Source: Metaruminococcus_A sp003150405 (GTDB lineage: Bacteria > Bacillota > Clostridia > Oscillospirales > Ruminococcaceae). From it: 64,000 nt of DNA. The notes beneath the pieces were generated by a model. The model saw nothing but the letters and a program-made list of their open reading frames with translations, was not told where the DNA came from and did not search any database. Positions 60,897-64,000 of the stretch are shown one piece after another. A program made the translations under genes and the position numbers. Numbering within the stretch: position 1 is the first letter of the stretch; every line of letters begins with the position of its first letter. Location: contig CABUBB010000008.1 of the NCBI GenBank assembly GCA_902489745.1, positions 23,419 to 87,418 on the forward strand. The letters run 5' to 3'.

Positions 60897-61977
60897 ATGG
60901 CAGCGTTCAAAAACAAGGATAACGGCACCTGGTATGTTCAATTCCGATTACCGATTGGAAGGGCGAACGCCAGCAGAAGCTCAAGCGCGGCTTTGCCACC
61001 AAGCGAGAAGCGCTGGAATGGGAACGGGAGTTCCTAATGGAAAAACAGGCTGATGTGAACATGACCTTTGAGAGCTTCGTCGCTCTCTATGAGAAGGACA
61101 TTAAACCTAAGCTGAAACTCAATACTTGGCTCACTAAGGAAAGTATCATCAAGAAAAAGATCCTTCCCTATTTTGCAAATTGAAAACTCTCGGAGATCAC
61201 GGCAAAGGACATTATCCGTTGGCAAAATGAAATTCGGGAGTTGAGGGACTGCCACGGCAAACCTCTTTCAAAAAATTACCTGAAAACAGTCCACAATCAA
61301 CTTAGTGCCATTTTCAACCATGCTGCCCGTTTTTACGGTCTGAACCTCAACCCGGCCCGACAGGCTGGCAACATGGGGCTGAGGAACGAAAGGAGATGCT
61401 GTTCTGGACCCGGGAAGAGTACACCCGATTTTCCGAAGCCATGATGGACAAGCCGTTGTCCTTCTACGCCTTTGAGGTATTGTACTGGTGCGGTGTTCGT
61501 GAAGGCGAGCTGCTGGCCCTGACCCCGGCAAATTTTGACTTTGAAAAGCGCACCGTTTCTATCAATAAGTCTTACCAGCGACTCAATAAGCAGGATGTCA
61601 TTACCACGCCTAAAACGCCCAAGAGTAACCGCGTAATCCAGATGCTGCAGTTCCTCTGTAATGAGTTGCAGGACTACCTCAAACAGCTCTACGGCGTGGA
61701 GCCGGACAGCCGGATGTTCCCCATCAGCAAAAGCTATCTCCACCGGGAAATGGACCGTGGCTGCAAGTAAACTGGAGTGAAACGCATTCGCATACACGAT
61801 TTGAGGCACAGCCACATCAGTTTGTTGATCGACATGGGCTTTACTGCCCTGGCTATTGCAGAGCGTGTGGGGCATGAGAGTATCGACATCACCTACCGAT
61901 ACGCCCATCTGTTCCCCACCCGTCAGGTGGAAATGGCCGACAGGTTGGATTCACTGAAAAATGAGAAGGGAGTGTAA
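60897..61977 (+). pseudogene. int: Tyrosine integrase, decayed
   Basis: Reading from ATG 60897 (MAAFKNKDNGTWYVQF), the gene has four lesions. They are a one-base deletion near 60947-60951, an in-frame TGA at 61181-61183 (probable CGA to TGA), another one-base loss near 61376-61381 and TAA at 61768-61770 (probable AAA to TAA). Joining the frames gives a normal integrase of about 360 residues with SAM-like and catalytic domains. The active-site set is still readable: Arg in CGVREGELLAL, Lys in TPKTPKSNRV, HDLRHSH, GHES and Tyr in TYRYAHLF. The element is therefore unlikely to integrate or excise by itself. Confidence 0.9.
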
Positions 61978-61981
61978 GAAG

Positions 61982-62317
61982 ATGTCCAAGAAGAACTATG
62001 ACAACCACAACTGCTGGAGAAACAAGACGGTAGCTTTCCGAGTTTCGGCGGAAGAAGATCTCCAACTGGAAAACTTGGTGAAACTCACCGGCCTGACCAA
62101 GCAGGATTACATTATCCGGCGGCTGTTGGAACGAGATGTGGTGGTGCAGGGCAATCCAAAGGTTTACAAAGCCCTGCGGGATCAGTTGTCTGCCGTGCTG
62201 GACGAGCTGCGCCGGATCGAAGCCGGGCAAAGCGTGAACGACGAGCTGCTGGACACGATCCGAATGATTACAACCATTATGAACGGGATGCAGGAGGAAT
62301 TCGCCTATGACCGATGA
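61982..62317 (+). CDS. MobC-like relaxosome accessory protein
   Basis: 111 residues. KTVAFRVSAEEDLQLENLVK looks like a ribbon-helix-helix, and LTGLTKQDYIIRRLLERDVV follows, as in plasmid mobilization MobC proteins. Such proteins help a relaxase nick oriT. ATG 61982 begins MSKKNYDNHNCWRNK; the earlier in-frame ATG belongs to the integrase tail. It overlaps the ATPase gene by 11 bases. The relaxase would lie right of the window. Confidence 0.75.
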   Translation: MSKKNYDNHNCWRNKTVAFRVSAEEDLQLENLVKLTGLTKQDYIIRRLLERDVVVQGNPKVYKALRDQLSAVLDELRRIEAGQSVNDELLDTIRMITTIMNGMQEEFAYDR

Positions 62318-63599
62318 GAAAAAGAAAATGACCGCCCAGGGTTCATCTGTTGGCGTAGATGATGGGCAGTCAATCTCAAAAAACTCTGAAAACAGTATAC
62401 CCACTTCTGGGCAAAAAAGCAACGATGAAATTGTAAACTCCCAGGACAGTCTGGAAGAAATGTACCGCAAGATACAGCGTATGACAGGCCTCCGATACCT
62501 GCATACACTCATGATGACAGAGCTGTTCCAAACCACCTATAAGAGTAGGCCACCGGTGGTGGAAGGCCTGCTTTACGCAGGAGCATATATCCTTGCCGGA
62601 GCACCGAAAATCGGCAAGTCCTTCCTGGTGGCTCAGATTGCCTACCATGTCAGTACTGGGCAAGATTTGTGGGGATATAAAGTCCATCAGGGGACGGTAC
62701 TTTACCTTGCGCTGCAAGATGATTTTCAGCGTATTCAAAGCCGGATGTTTATGATGTACGGCGTGAACGATACCCCCAACCTCCACTTCGCCACCGCCGC
62801 CGGAAAGATTGGGAATGGGGTAGATGAACAGCTGAAGAATTTCGCGCAGGAGCACCCGGACACCAATCTCATCATCATTGATACCATGCAGAAGATCCGT
62901 GAGGTAGGCGGCGAGGCGTACAGTTATGCCAGCGACTATGAGATCATCGGCAGGATCAAGCAGTTTGCCGATTAGCACGGTATCTGTGTTCTGACTGTCC
63001 ATCACACCCGAAAGCAGCAGGCAGACGATTCCTTTGAGACAGTCTCAGGCACCACAGGATTGCTGGGCTGTACGGATGGTTCTCTGCTGATGCAGAAGAA
63101 AAAGCGCACGGAGCTGGACGCTACTATCAAAGTTGTGGGGCGGGATCAGCCGGATCAGATCCTCTACTTGAAGAAGGACCCGCAGACCCAGATCTGGAAT
63201 CTGGAACGCATGGAAAACGAGCTGTATAAAGAACCGCCGGCCCCAGTGCTGGATGCAGTTGCAAAGTTGATTTCCCTTGAATGCCGGGAGTGGATCGGCT
63301 CTCCATCCGAACTGGCTGAAGCCATCCAGACGAGAATGGCCTCCAATGCCCTCACTAAGTACCTGAAGGTCAAGGCAGGCAGGTTGCTGGAGGAATACCA
63401 TGTCGGCTATGAAAACAAGGCTAAACATTCCGGTCGGCAAGTAAAATTGACTTATATGCTGGTAGAATCAACCGCCTGTGAAGTAACCGAAGAAAGTCAA
63501 TCTTCTCCCTTTTGGCTTGGACAGGAGCGTGACACGCTCCTGTTTTTCTACTGGCAGAAGGAATGGCTGACGGCAGTTTGGGCAAAGAAATTCCGCTAA
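62307..63599 (+). pseudogene. AAA/RepA-type ATPase split by an in-frame TAG
   Basis: The first 222 codons have Walker A AGAPKIGKSFLV (about residues 101-112) and Walker B TNLIIIDTMQKI, as in RepA/DnaB-like replication helicases of mobile elements. TAG at 62973-62975 interrupts the frame. Reading on in the same frame gives HGICVLTVHHTRKQQADDSF and a C-terminal domain to TAA 63599, a total of 430 codons. The stop is followed by intact homologous-looking sequence, so it is a nonsense mutation rather than a boundary. The N-terminal 60 residues are polar linker. Confidence 0.85.
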
Positions 63600-64000
63600 A
63601 AAGTATTTCGGATGAGGTGGTGTTTTGCCACCCCATTATCCCAAAGGGTGCCCCATTTTAGGGCACCCCAAAAGTACCATAGGATGTCGCGTTTCACGAC
63701 ATCCTATGCCCCAAAAAACAGAACATAGGATGCGGAGTAAAAGAGAATTATAGGTAGGCATTTTGCCCACACATCAAGCGAGGGCTACTGTGTTTTACGG
63801 CAGCCATCAGGCAATAAGGGTGGAACGATTTGTTCCAGGGCATCTTAACGGGAACGACGCTTGGGCGTACCCTTTCAAAGCGTTCACAGAACGCACAGCC
63901 ACAGAATGAAATTCTGTGTTCAAAAGGGGCTTGGGGGCGCTGCCCTCAACAAGCAGACGGCAGGAAATGTGAGTGTGTATTAACACTCGCATTGCTTGCC
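63600..64000. other. Hairpin-rich non-coding end of the element, candidate oriT or replication site
   Basis: No gene is seen in the last 401 bases. Five inverted repeats occur: GGTGG/CCACC (63616-63632), GGGTGCCC/GGGCACCC (63646-63668), CATAGGATGTCG/CGACATCCTATG (63678-63708), CACAGAAT/ATTCTGTG (about 63901-63920) and GAGTGT/ACACTC (about 63971-63988). CATAGGATG repeats at 63724-63732. Their function is inferred only from position. Confidence 0.45.

Noticed and set aside
60897..63599. Stop-codon recoding in the element
   Set aside because: TGA, TAA and TAG all interrupt, with frameshifts too, while neighbouring genes end normally; decay explains it better.
1..64000. CRISPR arrays, insertion sequences, tRNA and rRNA genes
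   Set aside because: I looked for regular spaced repeats, transposase motifs and tRNA arms and found none that could be supported.

Overview
The window reads as chromosome of a low-complexity-free, moderately GC-rich anaerobic Firmicute, most likely a clostridial (Oscillospiraceae/Ruminococcaceae-like) bacterium. The sequence evidence is a [FeFe]-hydrogenase-type accessory cluster, an archaeal-type ProS, the DUF134-Mrp-NifX trio, a DUF3048 (YerB-like) lipoprotein, a T-box ahead of alaS, a KOW protein between map and infA, and zinc-ribbon forms of S4, S14, L24 and L36. The genus assignment is inference.

Layout. (1) 1-4.9 kb: two divergent operons around a hydrogenase signalling module. A kinase-type ATPase and a NuoE-like [2Fe-2S] protein point left. 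Two DRTGG proteins, an RsbW-like ATPase, a ferredoxin/hydrogenase-like protein with a sensory-type active site and a PHP phosphoesterase point right. (2) 5.2-12.9 kb: accessory metabolism, with an aldo/keto reductase, a DUF2461 protein, a frameshifted GNAT acetyltransferase, a GH39 beta-xylosidase with a zinc-type dehydrogenase behind an operator-like promoter, the AzlCD amino-acid exporter and a small zinc-ribbon membrane protein. (3) 13.1-28.9 kb: the complete S10-spc-alpha ribosomal operon on the minus strand, from rpsJ to rplQ, including secY, adk, map, infA and rpmJ. (4) 29.5-35 kb: proS, a lipoprotein, NifX-like/Mrp/DUF134 iron-sulfur genes and an HTH membrane protein. (5) 35-42.4 kb: a fatty-acid synthesis operon, fabH-fabG-fabF-accB-fabZ-accC-accD-accA-acpP, with a palindrome over the promoter. 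(6) 42.7-44.1 kb: aroE-aroK on the plus strand. (7) 44.2-58 kb, minus strand: DUF3048 lipoprotein; a cupin-phosphoribosyltransferase-comEC-holA-RNase M5-like-MBOAT-DHHW gene string; HIT; alaS with T-box; and a penicillin-binding protein. (8) 58.2-59.7 kb: guaA. (9) 59.75 kb to the end: the left part of an integrative mobilizable element next to guaA, with an XRE repressor and operators, an excisionase, a decayed tyrosine integrase, a MobC-like protein, a replication-type ATPase with an in-frame stop, and a hairpin-rich region that may hold transfer or replication sites.

How it fits together. The housekeeping blocks (ribosome, lipid synthesis, tRNA charging, DNA uptake and replication) are intact and conventional. 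The variable content lies in the hydrogenase-sensor cluster, the xylosidase operon, the degenerate ComEC beta-lactamase domain and the guaA element. That element carries two frameshifts and three premature stops within about 2 kb, while its repressor and accessory genes remain open. No tRNA, rRNA, insertion sequence or CRISPR array was seen.
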